A model generated the notes under the pieces. It had not been told where the DNA came from and did not search any database. It saw only the letters and a list, made by a program, of their open reading frames with translations. From Guillardia theta CCMP2712 (lineage: Eukaryota > Cryptophyceae > Pyrenomonadales > Geminigeraceae), in NCBI RefSeq assembly GCF_000315625.1, contig NW_005434658.1, forward strand, positions 636,750-700,749: 64,000 nt of DNA, written 5' to 3'. A program made the translations under genes and the position numbers. This document shows positions 1 through 11,371 of the stretch, in pieces. Position 1 is the first letter of the stretch. Every line of letters begins with the position of its first letter.

Positions 1-85
1 CCGTTGGGCGAGGAGGAGAGGTACCCCTGATCACATCTGAAGCTGCTGGAGCCGTTGAACGAGTGATGCACGCAGGTCGAACCAG

Positions 86-3000
86 GATGCGCACTTTCAT
101 GAGAAACTCCGTGAAGCCCTCGAGGGCCCCAAGTCGTCGGGCCTGGCGTTGCAGGGCAGCAACATGGACTTGGACGAGACAGACGTGAAGTCACGTGGCG
201 TCTGGGGCGAGTTGGTTCTGGACATGCTGCGCCAGTCGCGGGATCGTCGGCGTTACGGTTCCTCCTGCGACCTCCTCTATGCTCTGAACGCGCTGTCGAT
301 GGTGAAAGGCTCCTCGGACTCTCTGGGGGAGATCGTCGCCTCTGCTTTCTCGGTGGGCAACGGAACTTCTTCTCGTCATGCTGTCTTGTGCTCTGCTCTT
401 CTCCAGCACGACCGGGGCTCGGGCTTGCAGGCGTGTGCCTCATTCCTTCTCAACCATCTTGTCTTCCGCAAGCCGCAAAGCGCCATGACATTTGAAGGCT
501 CAGGAGAGTCAACGTGCGAGGGTCAAGTCGACTGTGCCATGGCGCTCGACGTTCTGTCTGCGTGCATGCTGGGGAGCAGCAGGGTGAGAGAAGGAGACTG
601 GGGTGAGGGAGGAGGGGGAGAAGTCTCGGAGACCAAGACAAGGAAGGAGAACAGCGGCATCGGAACTGGACTGAGGAGGCTCAAGGCGGAGGAGTGCGTC
701 ACGCTCGCTCTGCTCATCGTCTGCGAGAGTCTGGCAAACGAGCAGCGGGGAAGCATCAGAATGGGGAGGATCCAGCTGCTGCTGGAGGGAGTCGCCAACG
801 AGACTTGCTCGGCGAGTGCCGTGCGAGATTGCCTGCTCGATATCTTGACAGGGGCACACGGGGACTCTGAGGCAGGAAGTGAAGGGGATGAGAGAGGGAT
901 GGAAAGGGGGAAGGTCGACAGGGTCGATGCTTCCTTGGAGCTGAAGTTTGCAGCTCTAGACCTCTACGAGCGACTCAGGATGTCCCTTCCTCTCCAGCTG
1001 TCTGCAAGAGCAGCGGGATTGCCAGTCGTTGCCCAGCAGGAGCTCTTGCAGATCATGCAGGAGCTCAAGGGGGATAGCAGGAAAACTTCTTCGAGCACTG
1101 CGCTGATCCGACAAACTGCCAAGTTGGACAGGCTGTTGCAGGTTTGTGACTGTGACGATCTTGTCTAGTCACCCTTTCTTTGGCTCATTGTTCTTGGTTT
1201 TAATCCCAACCCCTCCATCCCTCTGATCTCTCGCTCCTGTTCTTTGCTCATGGACGGCTAGCACTTGACCTGACCTTGACCGCAGAACGTCTTGATCTTC
1301 CTGCAAGACAAGTCCAAGGCCCAGGAAGCCATCGTGGTCGCCCGACAGATCGCATGCGCCCATCCCGCGCTCATCGCGAACCACATGCTCTCCATCCGCT
1401 CCCTCTGCTCGGGCAAGGCGATGCTGCGACTCGCGGACTTCGTCGAGGTGGGAACATGCCCTTTCAGCTGGGGTGTATGTGAAGGTTGATGGCAGAGGAA
1501 CGGACCCCAGCTCTTTTCCCACGTCATCACCATCCTAGAAGCTGCGAAGCCTTTTTCGCTCAACAGCCCGTGAGCCACTCTTGCTCCCCATCCTGCTGCT
1601 GCTGTGTCTGTAGCTTTTGCTCCTCCTCCTCGCTATCGTCCTCGTCTTTTCGTGCTCGTCCAGATCATTTATCTCCTCTCCCTTCTACCTGCTTCTCTTC
1701 TGGCCGGACTTTCTCGCCTTCGCCTGGTCTGACAGGATCCACCAGTGCGCTCTCTCTCGTCCTCGAAGAATTCTTCTTCCTCTACGCCAGCACCGCCAGG
1801 AGGGAGGAGCTGCTGAAGCCGCTGCTGAGCAAGTTCATGGTGCGTTGCTGCCTCTAGGTGCCCCTGAGCTGACGACACGCCAGGGACTTTGCCTGAGTGT
1901 CGTCAAGTCCAGCTCACCCTCAGCTGGACACGTCAGAGAGTAATAAATTACTTGACACCTTCGGTGCTGCCAGTTGTCTGACAATTGAACAAGGAATGTT
2001 CCCCTCCTCGAGAAGCTCTGCGGTTGGTACCCAGGTGATACTTCTTCCAATCCTTCTCGCCCCTCTCCTTCTCTCCTTCTCTCTTTCGTCTGCTGCTTCG
2101 CTGCTGTCCTCTTTCCTCCTGACTTGTTGCAAGACGTTCCCGAGTTGCAAGCCCTCCTGGAGTTGCTCAACCCGTCGAGCTTCGTGAAGGTCTGTGTGAG
2201 GAGGAGGAGGAGGAGGAGGAGGAGGAGGTGGTGGTGGTGGTGGTGGTGGTGGTGGCGTACTGGCGTTGACGGCCTTGCAGGGATTGGGACTGCAAGAACT
2301 TCACGGTGCCAGCCGTCAAGTGGAAGACATATCGTGAGTCAAAGCAATTTCTCCTCCTCCTTTCCCTCTCCCTTTTTCTCTCCTGCTCTTCTTTCTCTTC
2401 TTGCTCTCTTTTCCGTTCCTGTTTCCTTCCCTTGCCTGGAGCTCCTTTACCTTGAGATTCCCTCCCTCCTCTCTCCTTGCTCTTCCCCTCCTCCTCTCCT
2501 TCCTGCTGACACTCCAGCAGCTCGCGTCTTCGACTGAGGAGGAGCATCCGCATGATTGGGACAGGAGAGCGAGCGAGCGAGGACGAGTCCTCTGCCTACC
2601 GCGGTCTGACGCAGGTGGGAGGAGGCGCGTTGACCCTTCGAGCGCTGACGCAGCCCAGGCGCTGGAGGAGGCAGACGCTCTCATCACTGAGGAAGTAAAC
2701 TTGCAGACGCTGTCCTGCCTTGAGAGGCCTCTGCTGGACCTGGTGAGTGCAGGGAGGACTGAGGAGGAGGAGGAGGGAGGGGGGAGGTGTTGGAGGAGGA
2801 GGAGGAGGAGGAGGAGGAGAAGTGAGAAGTGAGAAGGAGGACGAGGAGGAGAAGTGAGAAGGAGGAGGAGGAGGAGGAGGACAAAAAGAAGGAGGACGAG
2901 AAGGAGGAGTGAGAAGGAGGTCGAGGAGGAGAAGTGAGAAGGAGGAGGAGGACTGTGTGTCTGTGGGGGTTCAACGAGGAAGGAGGAGATAGAGATGATC

Positions 3001-3584
3001 ATAGTGACAGCTGAGGGCGATTATGGGGGAGGAGAGAGGAATGTAGACAATGACTCATTTCACTGCAGACAACAGCTCGAAGCTCTTCTATCCGCATTCT
3101 CGTCTATCGCCTCCTCCTCCGCCTTGCGCGGATCCTCCCTGAATCGGCTACTCGAATAGCCAACAAGTATGATCTCTCCTCTAAACCCTTCTCATCCTCC
3201 TGCTCTTCTCCTGCTTCTTCCGCTCCCGTTCTCTTCTCCACTCAACCTCTCTCATCGTGGTGCAGGCACTTCCTCTGCATGTGCTCTGAAGACGATGGTG
3301 TTCAGCTTTCTGCCACAAGCTTTGCTTCCCAAGTGAGTCTCGTACTTACGTCACCTCTACTCCTCCTCTCCCTCTCTCCTCTCCTCCACTCCTCCATCCA
3401 TACCTGAACACCTGCCTGCCTACAGATGGTTCACATTTCTGCTCCTACGGCACCGAAAGTTTTGCGGAAGCTGCTGGCCATGGTGGGACCTTGGTGCTTG
3501 CGTAGAGTTCTGATGACGAGGGCAGGCGCGAGGAGGAAGCAAGACGGCAGAGAAAGAACTGATGCGCGCGGTGCAATCAGGTGA
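86..3584 (+). CDS. INTS1: Integrator complex subunit 1-like, C-terminal part (5' end outside window)
   Basis: Multi-exon gene that enters the window already in frame. A long exon runs from about 86 (after aaccag) to 1141. Short in-phase exons follow at 1286-1447, 1511-1569 and 1746-1839, then near 2148, 2280, 2520, 3070, 3270 and 3426. Conceptual splicing gives an alpha-helical, HEAT-like protein with segments such as VARQIACAHPALIANHMLSI, then LPELQ-type leucine-rich helices, then ARSSSIRILVYRLLLRLARI followed by FLCMCSEDDGVQLSATSF. From memory, this order of helices resembles the C-terminal region of INTS1, the scaffold of the nuclear Integrator complex that processes snRNAs and attenuates Pol II. 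The identification rests on remembered similarity, not a search. Introns 5-8 are full of GAGGAG/CTCCTC tracts. The last codon may be the TGA at 3582-3584, unless that GTGAGG is another donor. The gene converges on the minus-strand gene ending at 3820. Confidence 0.45.
2199..2259. repeat. GAG/GGT microsatellite in INTS1-like intron
   Basis: A run of GAGGAG units passes into GGT units on the plus strand, inside the intron after the LELLNPSSFVK exon. Six-frame ORFs here (poly-R, poly-W, poly-T) are artefacts. Confidence 0.9.
2758..2955. repeat. Polypurine GAGGAG tract
   Basis: About 200 bp of almost pure purine on the plus strand, built of GAGGAG and AGAAGTGAGAAG blocks. It lies in an intron of the INTS1-like gene. 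The minus-strand serine/leucine-rich ORFs over it are translations of the repeat. Confidence 0.9.
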
Positions 3585-3819
3585 GGGGCTGGCAAGAGAT
3601 TGTGAGCGAAGGGGAAGGAGGAGGAGGAGGAGGAGGAGGGGGAGGGGGAGGTGGAGTGGGAGGAAGGGAATGAAAAGGAGAGTGAGGGCGATTGAGGAAA
3701 ATGGAGTGGCAAGGGAGGTGAGAGGCTGAAAGGTCTTGCAGGGTTGGAGTATCACTGCTTAGAGGCTCGGTGAGAGGGAGGAGGAGCTGTAAATGTACAA
3801 CCATGCACGCCTCAGTCCT

Positions 3820-6800
3820 TTACTCCGGGGGCATCAAGAGGTCCCGCGCCTGCATCTTCTCCAGCTCCAGTCGGCTCTGGTACTTCCTCTCCTCCTCCTT
3901 CCTCTGCTCCGCCTGCCGCTGCTTCTCTTCCAGCTCCTTTTGCTTCGCCTCCCTCATCCTCGCCTAGCGCCGAGAGTTAGGGGCGGCGGCACATAAAGCA
4001 AGCAGGGATACAATCCAGAGGTCAGGATAATTCTTCTCCAGCCGCTTCCGCGTCAGGATCTGCCGCACTTTAGTCCAATGCCATCTCCCCCATTGTTCTC
4101 CTTCCCACCTCCTGCTGTTCCCCCAGCTCCTCTCCCACCCCCTCCCTCGTCCTCTCCCTCTCCCAGCGCCCCTCCTCCTCCCTCACATCTTCGATCTCGA
4201 ATCCTCGCTGTGCTTCTGTCGTCCAGAGCAGCTCGAATCCCTTGCCATCCATCAGTCAGAATGTCCTTCGTCTCTCTTCCAAACCCCACTCCCTCCTCCT
4301 CTCCCTCCTCCCCTCCTCTCCTCTCCCTCCTCCCCTTCTCTCCTCTCCCCCTTCCCCTTCCCCTTTTCCCCCATCTACCACGAGATTCTTCGGAACGCAT
4401 CCTGAGTACGTCAAGTTCTCCATGAGAGCGGCAAACGCCGGCAGACTCTCTGCCTCCATGGCAGTCCGAGCGGAGGCGATGAGCTTTTTGCTGTAGCAGG
4501 TCAGACAGACGGGACAGGGGGGGGAAGGGATTACGCGGAGTCAGATTTGGGGAGGCAGAGGTTGACCTGGGCGACTCGTCACTTTCATCTCAACCCGTCA
4601 AGTTGATGACTACCATCAGTGTCGCCACGCAATGAGGCTCAGGGAAGCCGAAGGCCGCTCGGTTCGCAATGGCGAACTTTCTCTCTTTCTCCTCCTGCTC
4701 CTTCGAGCTCTGAAGGCTCTGTGCTTCTTCTATGACCAGTTCAGTCTGCACCTGCTCCGCACTGTCCTGATCTGGCTCTACAAACTCTTCCAGCTTGTCC
4801 ATGACCTCGTCGAGCATCGCCTGCATGTCGTTGCTCAGAGTTTCCGCCGGGTCCTTGTTGTTGTCTTGCAAGTCAGTCATGTACACGCACAACTTATCAA
4901 AGAATCTGAGAGAGATTCGCTCCTGCAGCTCCTTGTTTCTCTTCAGGACAGTCCACTGCCACCTGGGCAGCATCAGCTTGCAAGCCGTGACCTGCTGTAA
5001 AGTCTGGTTCGACAGGGTCAGGTTGGAAGTCTCCCCTTGCGAGATGTTTATCCCGAGAGCATTGAGGTCGAAGATGACGTAATCATCCAGCTGCTTCTCT
5101 AGCTCTTCGCTCTCCCCGATCAAGGAGATTAAGCTGTCTGCCCTGCGATGTCGTTCCTCCTTGTTCGAGTCGTTCTGCGGCACTTCTTCTCCCATCTCTA
5201 CAACTTCATCTCTCCCTAAGACGCCTTTGGAAACAATCCTGCTGAAGGATTTTGACTGCACCGTCCTCTTCAAGGCCTCTTCGAGTTTTTCCGACTGCAG
5301 CATACCGATGTAAGATAAGTGGAGTGAAGGAGAGTGAAATTCACCTTTTCTCGGTCGTTGCTCCTCCACCGAAAGTTGAGCACGCAAGACTGAATGAGTT
5401 CGTTGCCCACATCTGTCGTGACCAATTTCACATCAACATGTCACGATGGGGCATCTCACCTCTGACGACATCTTTGAGAGTCATGTCCACTGGGAGCGAG
5501 AAATTTTCAGATGACTGCTGAGCTGCTACTTCAGCTTCGTACTCCTCAAGCGTCTTCGACGCATTTGCGAGGGCGAGCAGAGACGAATCGTTTGAAGTCT
5601 GCCACGTGAAGTTTTGACTCTCTGGTTCCATAATCATTGAAGGGAAATTCCCTGTCGACACCTTGTCGGATTCTGAAAGTGAGCTTATGATTTGTCCAAT
5701 GGAGGGAGCCTTCTCATCGGGAGCTGCGAACTGCAAGCCATCGATTAAGAGTGATTCAGGGTTTGACATGGCAATCAGAACGTTCTTGGCTTCCTGCATA
5801 ATTCTGTAGAGCTCAGTTGCGAACATTGACGTGCATTCCAACTCTTCCAACTCCTTGCGAATTGATTCATCGATCCCATCCAACACCCATTCTACTTCTA
5901 CTGGAATTCTGTTGCTGTCTTGAGCCATGCCTGCGTCTTGTTTCCTTTGCACCGTTGAGTTCTTCAAGTCATTTGTCATCGCCTCCCCTGCAGTCTCTTC
6001 ATCAGCATTTTCTCTCAAGATCTTCACCATATCATCGGCTGAATTCACCACGTTCCAGTCAAAGTCTTTCCCCAAGTTTATCCCTGACGATACGTTCTGA
6101 AGTTGGAGACCGGACAGCTTGAGAACGTCGGCCGGAGTGTTGAAATTTCTTCCCCTCTCCTTGTGATACCACTCCTTCAGCTCCTGGATGAGCCTCAAAT
6201 TCTCCTCCTTGACTGCCTTGAAATCTTCTGGAAAGTCTTTCTTCCAGTCATCACCGTACTCCTCCGTATAGAGCTTGTTGAAATCCGCCTTCCTGATATC
6301 GATGAATCGATCATCATCATCATCCATCATCCCTCCTGTCTTGTTCGCCTCCTTCCACTCCTCAGCTGTGGCAAGGGGAAGCTCCCTCCTCTTGCGAACT
6401 TCCTGCAGTCTTTTCAGGTATCCTCCTGTCTTGTTAAAGAGAATCTTGTGAACTCGATCTTGGTTTGCTGCTCGACGATCTTCGATGAATTCTTGCTCCT
6501 CGATGCTCCTCGTCGACGGAGGTATCATGGCGTACTCCACAGGAGCCTTCCGTCGGGGGTTCATCCACAAGATCTCCTTCCAGTCTCCCGCACCATCTTC
6601 AACAAGTTCGATGGCTTCTGCGCGCTTCTCGAGTGCGATTCCCGTGATGGCAGGTTTCGGCTTCTCATCCCATGACCCCACTTGGAACTCCCCTGGCTTG
6701 TGGGGGTACTCATCGACTGGGACGCCACGGAACTCCTCCTCCATTAAGGTGTTCTCCCAGGCCTCAAACGCCTTCTCCACCTCCGACGCTTTGAACTCGT

Positions 6801-7922
6801 CGGCGACGACTCGATGGACTACGACGTCCTGCCGAGTAGCGTTTAAGAAAACCATGGAGGAGTACCGGACTGCTGCCGCCAACACTTGATTCTCGGGCAG
6901 ACTTTCCTTCTCTATAACCCCATTCTCATCAAAATCGATTGGAAAAATTTCTTCAGCAGCCTTACGAGCAATAGTCTGGCACGTCTGGATCAGTCGAACT
7001 GCATCGTCCCCTGAACAACGATCTGTGCTTTGATCACAAGGATGGAATTGGCTTTCTGGTACCGAAAGCAGACCCCTCTGATCGCTCTCCAGATCTGAAG
7101 TCTGACCAAGTAGATACCGAAAAAGACGAAAGAGCCAGTGACAACAGGATCTATCATGCCAGCAACGATTTGGCTCCTAGGAATGTCACTCTCTCCGTAA
7201 ATCAACAACGCCGGGTCTCGGAGCCGTTCTAGTACCCACCTCTCATCCATCTGCTGTGAACTTTGATATAGAGCATCCGCCTCTTCCATCATTATCAACT
7301 TCCATCTTGCACTTGCTTGGATCCTTGCCCAGGATTCCTGGAACATCGTCTGTGGCCGAAACCCTGCTCGGCTCAGAATGTTTCCTTCGCCGTTGGCGGG
7401 GGTTTGCTGGGGATTGACATACTCTGGGGTCTGCTTTTCGGGCTTATTTGGGCCAGATTCGATGCAAACATGTCCAATGCCGTTAAATGTGGGAACAGGT
7501 ATGCAGATTGACGCCGCTTGCGCTGCGTTCAGTTGGATTGAGAGAGAAAGGAAAATGGTCAGAAATGATAAAACTAAGAGTTTGATGCGCTGCGCCATCC
7601 ATTTCCACAAGAGCACAAGTTTGAGTACAACCTTTTTCTGCAGAGGCACACCATCTCCATATCCGCTCTCATCCACATGGTTGGTTTTCAAAAGACAGGT
7701 AGTCCTCGTTGGAGCTCCCTGCCTTATGAAATGGTAGAGCGCAGTCTGCATCGGCCTTTCTCTGCCTCCAAGTGAACAAGTCCATGCCGATCTGCCAGGA
7801 TTTCGGGTGTAGCATGGTTTTGGCGAGTTCAGAATGAAAGAATCTGTGCAGCAGACAGCTGCAAGCAGCAGAAGATTCCTCAAACCCAAGGGCAGCCAGG
7901 TACCGTGCACAGATCGCTTCAT
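3820..7922 (-). CDS. Large plastid-targeted membrane protein of unknown function
   Basis: The start is the ATG at 7922-7920. The first ~15 residues are basic (MKRSVHG), followed by a hydrophobic core (LRNLLLLAAVCC), then DSFILNSPKPCYTR. This is a signal peptide joined to a Phe-containing transit peptide, typical of complex red plastids. Two further membrane segments follow, near RIKLLVLSFLTIFLSLSIQL and before an arginine-rich loop (FFGIYLVRLQIWRAIRG). Exon 1 appears to join at about 7061/7010 to a long exon (about 7010-5450) that is acidic and contains DFDENGVIEKES, an EF-hand-like loop. A 69-nt exon (DVGNELIQSCVLNF, near 5415-5350) and an exon at about 5294-4600 continue in phase. Further minus exons near 4485-4390, 4235-4185, 4070-4025 and 3969-3820 end in a charged coiled coil and LLMPPE. 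I do not recognise the family. Joining the last four exons to this gene is likely but less certain. Confidence 0.6.
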
Positions 7923-8168
7923 AGTCCCCACAGATACAACTCACAGACGGTCCTGCCGAGGTCAAAGTTGTCTCATCACCAGCTTACTATGCCTCCTCCT
8001 CCCTGCCATCGTGCTGCCTGCTGATCAAGTTCTCCTCCTCCCCTCCTCCTCTCATCGTCCTGACAACAACGATGCGGCCCCACACATTTTTCTGCTCTGA
8101 AGGCTGAAAAAAGGGATTTTTGTTTCTTTTTTTTATGTGTAAAGGTAGTCACCAGCTTTCAAACTTTC
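7923..8168. promoter_or_regulatory. Divergent intergenic region (putative bidirectional promoter)
   Basis: 246 bp separate the ATG of the minus plastid protein (7922) from the first plausible ATG of the plus FHA gene (8169). The segment is pyrimidine-rich on the plus strand (CCTCCTCCTCC) and ends with a T-run near 8125. I see no TATA box that I would defend. The promoter role is inferred only from the head-to-head layout. Confidence 0.3.
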
Positions 8169-10999
8169 ATGCGCAATGCCGTGGACGTTGCGAACGATGC
8201 CGGGCAAGAGGGACGACAAGGTAAGGAGGTCACGACGAGTCGAGGAGAGAAGAGGAAGTGAAGACAGAGGGAGAGGAGGAGGCGGGGCCCTACGATGACT
8301 CGGAAGCCTCCGAGAGGAGAGAAAGAACTCTAGGAAGAAAGAGGAGACAGATTATGATGAGGAGAAATCGTTGCAAAAATGTGAAGTGAAAGTGTGTGTA
8401 AAGCGATTCTGAAAGGTTTAACTTGATTTGTTTCATTTCAGGACAATGCGTATAAAATATACACACTTTCTACAGATGTAAGTTCCTTCTTCTTTGGAAT
8501 TTTTGAAAGCCACGATCGAAACGTTTGGAAGACTTAGCCTTTCTTCACAGCGGACATGGTGGATTGGATCGAGCAAGGAACTCTGCGACATTCATTTGAA
8601 TCATGATTTCATTGAGAGGTGCCTTCGAGCTGAACTTCGCATGTGACTCAAAGCTCTAGGCGTCACGCCAGTCTTGTACCAGTTGGCGAAACATGGCAAG
8701 TGAGGTGCAATGACACCGAGGTACCATCCTCGTTGTCTTATCGAACATGATCCTTGTTGTCTTATCGAACATGATCCTTGTTGTCTTATCGAACATGATC
8801 CTTGTTGTCTTATCGAACATGATCCTTGTTGTCTTATCACACATGATCCTTGTTGTCTTATCACACATGATCCTTGTTGTCTTATCACACATGACCGATG
8901 CTCAGCATGGGACGTACGTTAACGGCCGCAAGGTTCATCAAGTTGAGCTAGAGCATGGAGATGAGATCAGCTTTGGCCTTGGAAGGTGAGTAACCCGCCA
9001 GCTGTAGCATGTTCGAGTGATCCTTCCGCCGCAGAAACATCAGGATGGGAGGTAGCATCCCTGACGTGGCCATCAGAGCGTCGTTCCGGATCGAGGAGGT
9101 AGCCCATACTGCTCCTCTGCGGGAACTCTTGGGGAACTAAGAGCACCGGCAGGAACGGACGGGCCCTGATGGGAAACCGAAGTACAAGATGCTTGTGCTG
9201 TGTGCATGTTATCAAGAGCCTTTGACTGGTGCAGTCCCGCCAGGTTGAAGTCAGTGACGGAAATCTCAAACAAGCCGACACCGGGAGGGAAGGTTCTTTC
9301 TCCAGAGGCGGTCAAGATTTTGTTGGAAAAGTTGGACTCGGTAAGAGCCGACGCAGACACGCCCTTAGACGAAGTGATCGGACCGCAGACCGAAAGGAAG
9401 TTGGCGGCTGCAAACCAGATGCTGGTGGATGAAAGAAGCAGCTTCGAGAAGAGGTGAACAGTCTGCCCTGCCTCCCTTGGTTAGCGTGTGTTTGAAGCAA
9501 AGTTTGGCAAGAGAGGAAGAGCTGCGGAAGCAGCTGCAAGAGGCAGCCTACGTGCTGCGAAGCTCAGTCAAGAAACCCAATCATGAAAGAACGCAGAAAG
9601 ACGGAGCTGGCGGATTTTTTGTCTGCCCATCTTGCGGGTGGAAAGAAGATTCTGCCGACCAGTTGTCAAACGAGGTCAAGCCTGACACTAGGACTCGCCG
9701 ACCCCTCCACAGCGCGACGAGGAAAGAGCAAATTGCAGATACTCCTGCAAGCTCGAACTTGTCTGTGACGGCAAGGTCAGAGGCGTCAGACGTGATGTAC
9801 TTCTCCGAGTGGACAGGAACTTCCACGACGTCCAACTCGAACTCCAACAGGATCAAGAAGATCCTCAAGTTCGACGAGTCTGCCAACAAGCTTCACGCAT
9901 ACGAGGACACCAAGAGCCAGAGTCAGCTGCTGGAGGCCTCCGGGGCAGTTCAGATCTCTGACAGCCACATCTACCCTCCTCCCGACCTGCTCGCTCAACT
10001 CGACCAGGAGCTTGCCAAGTCAAGGTCAGCCCTTGAGAGGGAGATGGTGGCCCCTGACTCGTGTCGCCGTAGCAGCACCAGCTCTCTGCACTCCATCGTG
10101 CAGAAGCTACGAACGCGAGACGAGCTGCGGGAAGACCCGCTGTCTCTCTGGAGCGTGCTGCTGTCAAGAACGCCGACGTTGAGCACGCCCGAGGGAGGCA
10201 GCCGTCAGATCGACATGCGGGACTTGATAGTCTTCGGAAGGGTGAGGACGGATCGTCAGTCCTGCCAGCTGCTTCTCATCATGTTGCACAAGGTGTGGAA
10301 GGGGCTGATGGAAGAGAGGTTGAGATGTTATCGCGCGGAGATCGTCGAGATGAGGTTGAGGCCCTTCCTTATGCTCCACCAAACTCAAACCTGACAACAG
10401 GGGGTACACGAACCCTCCTCAAGTTCTCTGCCAGCTCTGGGAAGTAGGGGGACTCTTGACTTCATGGCCACGTCCTGACACGGCTGTGTGCTCAGGTCAT
10501 CCTCTCCATCCTCGGGAACCAGTACGTCAACCAGAACAGGCACGCGAGCAGGGAGGACGCGCTTGTCGGCTCATCGTGTCTGCAGGATGTGCGACTGGAA
10601 CGTGCTGAAGAAGTACATCGACCTCGGCCTCAACAAGAAGGGTGCGTCCTCTACCCATGACCTCTCCTCCCTGACTCTCCTCGTCGCCGCTCAGGCGAGC
10701 TGATCGCCCAGATGCGAAGCTTCGACCCCCTGGCTGCGGGCGACGAGCTCTCTGCTCCCTCCCAGGTCCTCGCCGTCCTCCCTCCTCTTCTGCTCAGCGA
10801 CCTGCAGATCCTTGGAGGCATCAGCAAGCAAGCGGCGGAGAGAGCAGGGGAGGTAACCGGGCTGCTCTACCACTGGGCCAGCCTGCAGGTCAGGAAAGCT
10901 CTTGACTTCCACCATGATATGTTTTGCAGGTCCAGCTGTGGGAGCTCGGCAAGGCATGCAGGCATTCTCGGATAGCGCAGGTGCGCCATGGCCTCGTGT
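8169..10999 (+). CDS. FHA-domain coiled-coil protein
   Basis: The FHA domain is spread over small exons: 8442-8477 (DNAYKIYTLSTD), 8551-8642 (RTWWIGSSKELCDIHLNHDF, then IERCLRAELR, the SR-x-H-A region), about 8694-8725 (LVPVGETWQ) and 8906-8985 (HGTYVNGRKVHQVELEHGDE, then ISFGLG). All join in phase. FHA domains bind phosphothreonine peptides. Here the usual Arg after the glycine is Ser (IGSSK) and the usual Ser-Arg is Glu-Arg (FIERC). Phosphopeptide binding may therefore be altered. Downstream exons (about 9205-10240 and 10480-10999) encode helical, charged sequence (EELRKQLQEAAYVLRSS) with one CPSC motif and end VRHGLV-stop. I cannot name the family. The join between the FHA part and the 10.5-11 kb exons is inferred. 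The start at 8169 is the first ATG with a plausible splice into the FHA exon. Confidence 0.55.
8732..8899. repeat. 24-bp minisatellite, seven copies, inside an FHA intron
   Basis: Seven head-to-tail 24-bp units starting GTTGTCTTATC. The first four carry GAACATGATCCTT; the last three carry ACACATGA. The array lies between the exon for LVPVGETWQ and the exon for HGTYVNGRK. It is open in several frames on both strands, which produces spurious ORFs. Confidence 0.95.
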
Positions 11000-11371
11000 A
11001 GGCTGAAAATCTCACAAAGATGCAGCACATCTCGACGCAAAGTTCGTGAGGAATGTCATGGTGGGACCCGAGAGAGAACTGTTTGAAGTCTTGATGCATG
11101 TAAACAAATGAACACCTTGTACCTGCGCCTTGATGCAGCACCCGCTCATGGTCTTGTTGGCAGCATATCAAGGTGTTGTTGGGGGTGGGTCTGGGGGTGG
11201 ATGGGGTAGAGTTTAGTAGTAAAGCGAGATTTTGTCCCCCGTCCAGGGAGGAGGAGGAAGGGGAGGGGGGAGAGGGAGAAGACGCTGGAGGAGAGGGAGG
11301 AGATGGCCAGTGAGTGGAGACAAGGGGCCTGACGAGGAAGGGATGGGGGAGGGAGCGGTGAAGGATGGAAC
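11000..11371. other. Intergenic stretch, no gene seen
   Basis: Between two same-strand genes. It holds a G-rich block at about 11170-11370 (GGAGGAGGAAGGGGAGGG and similar). I see no conserved coding or RNA feature. Confidence 0.5.

Noticed and set aside
2167-3002. Serine/leucine-rich minus-strand ORFs
   Set aside because: They are complements of GAGGAG tracts within introns of the plus-strand INTS1-like gene.
8732-8899. Regular 24-bp repeats resembling a CRISPR array
   Set aside because: The units are directly abutting with no spacers, the host is a eukaryote and the array sits in an intron.
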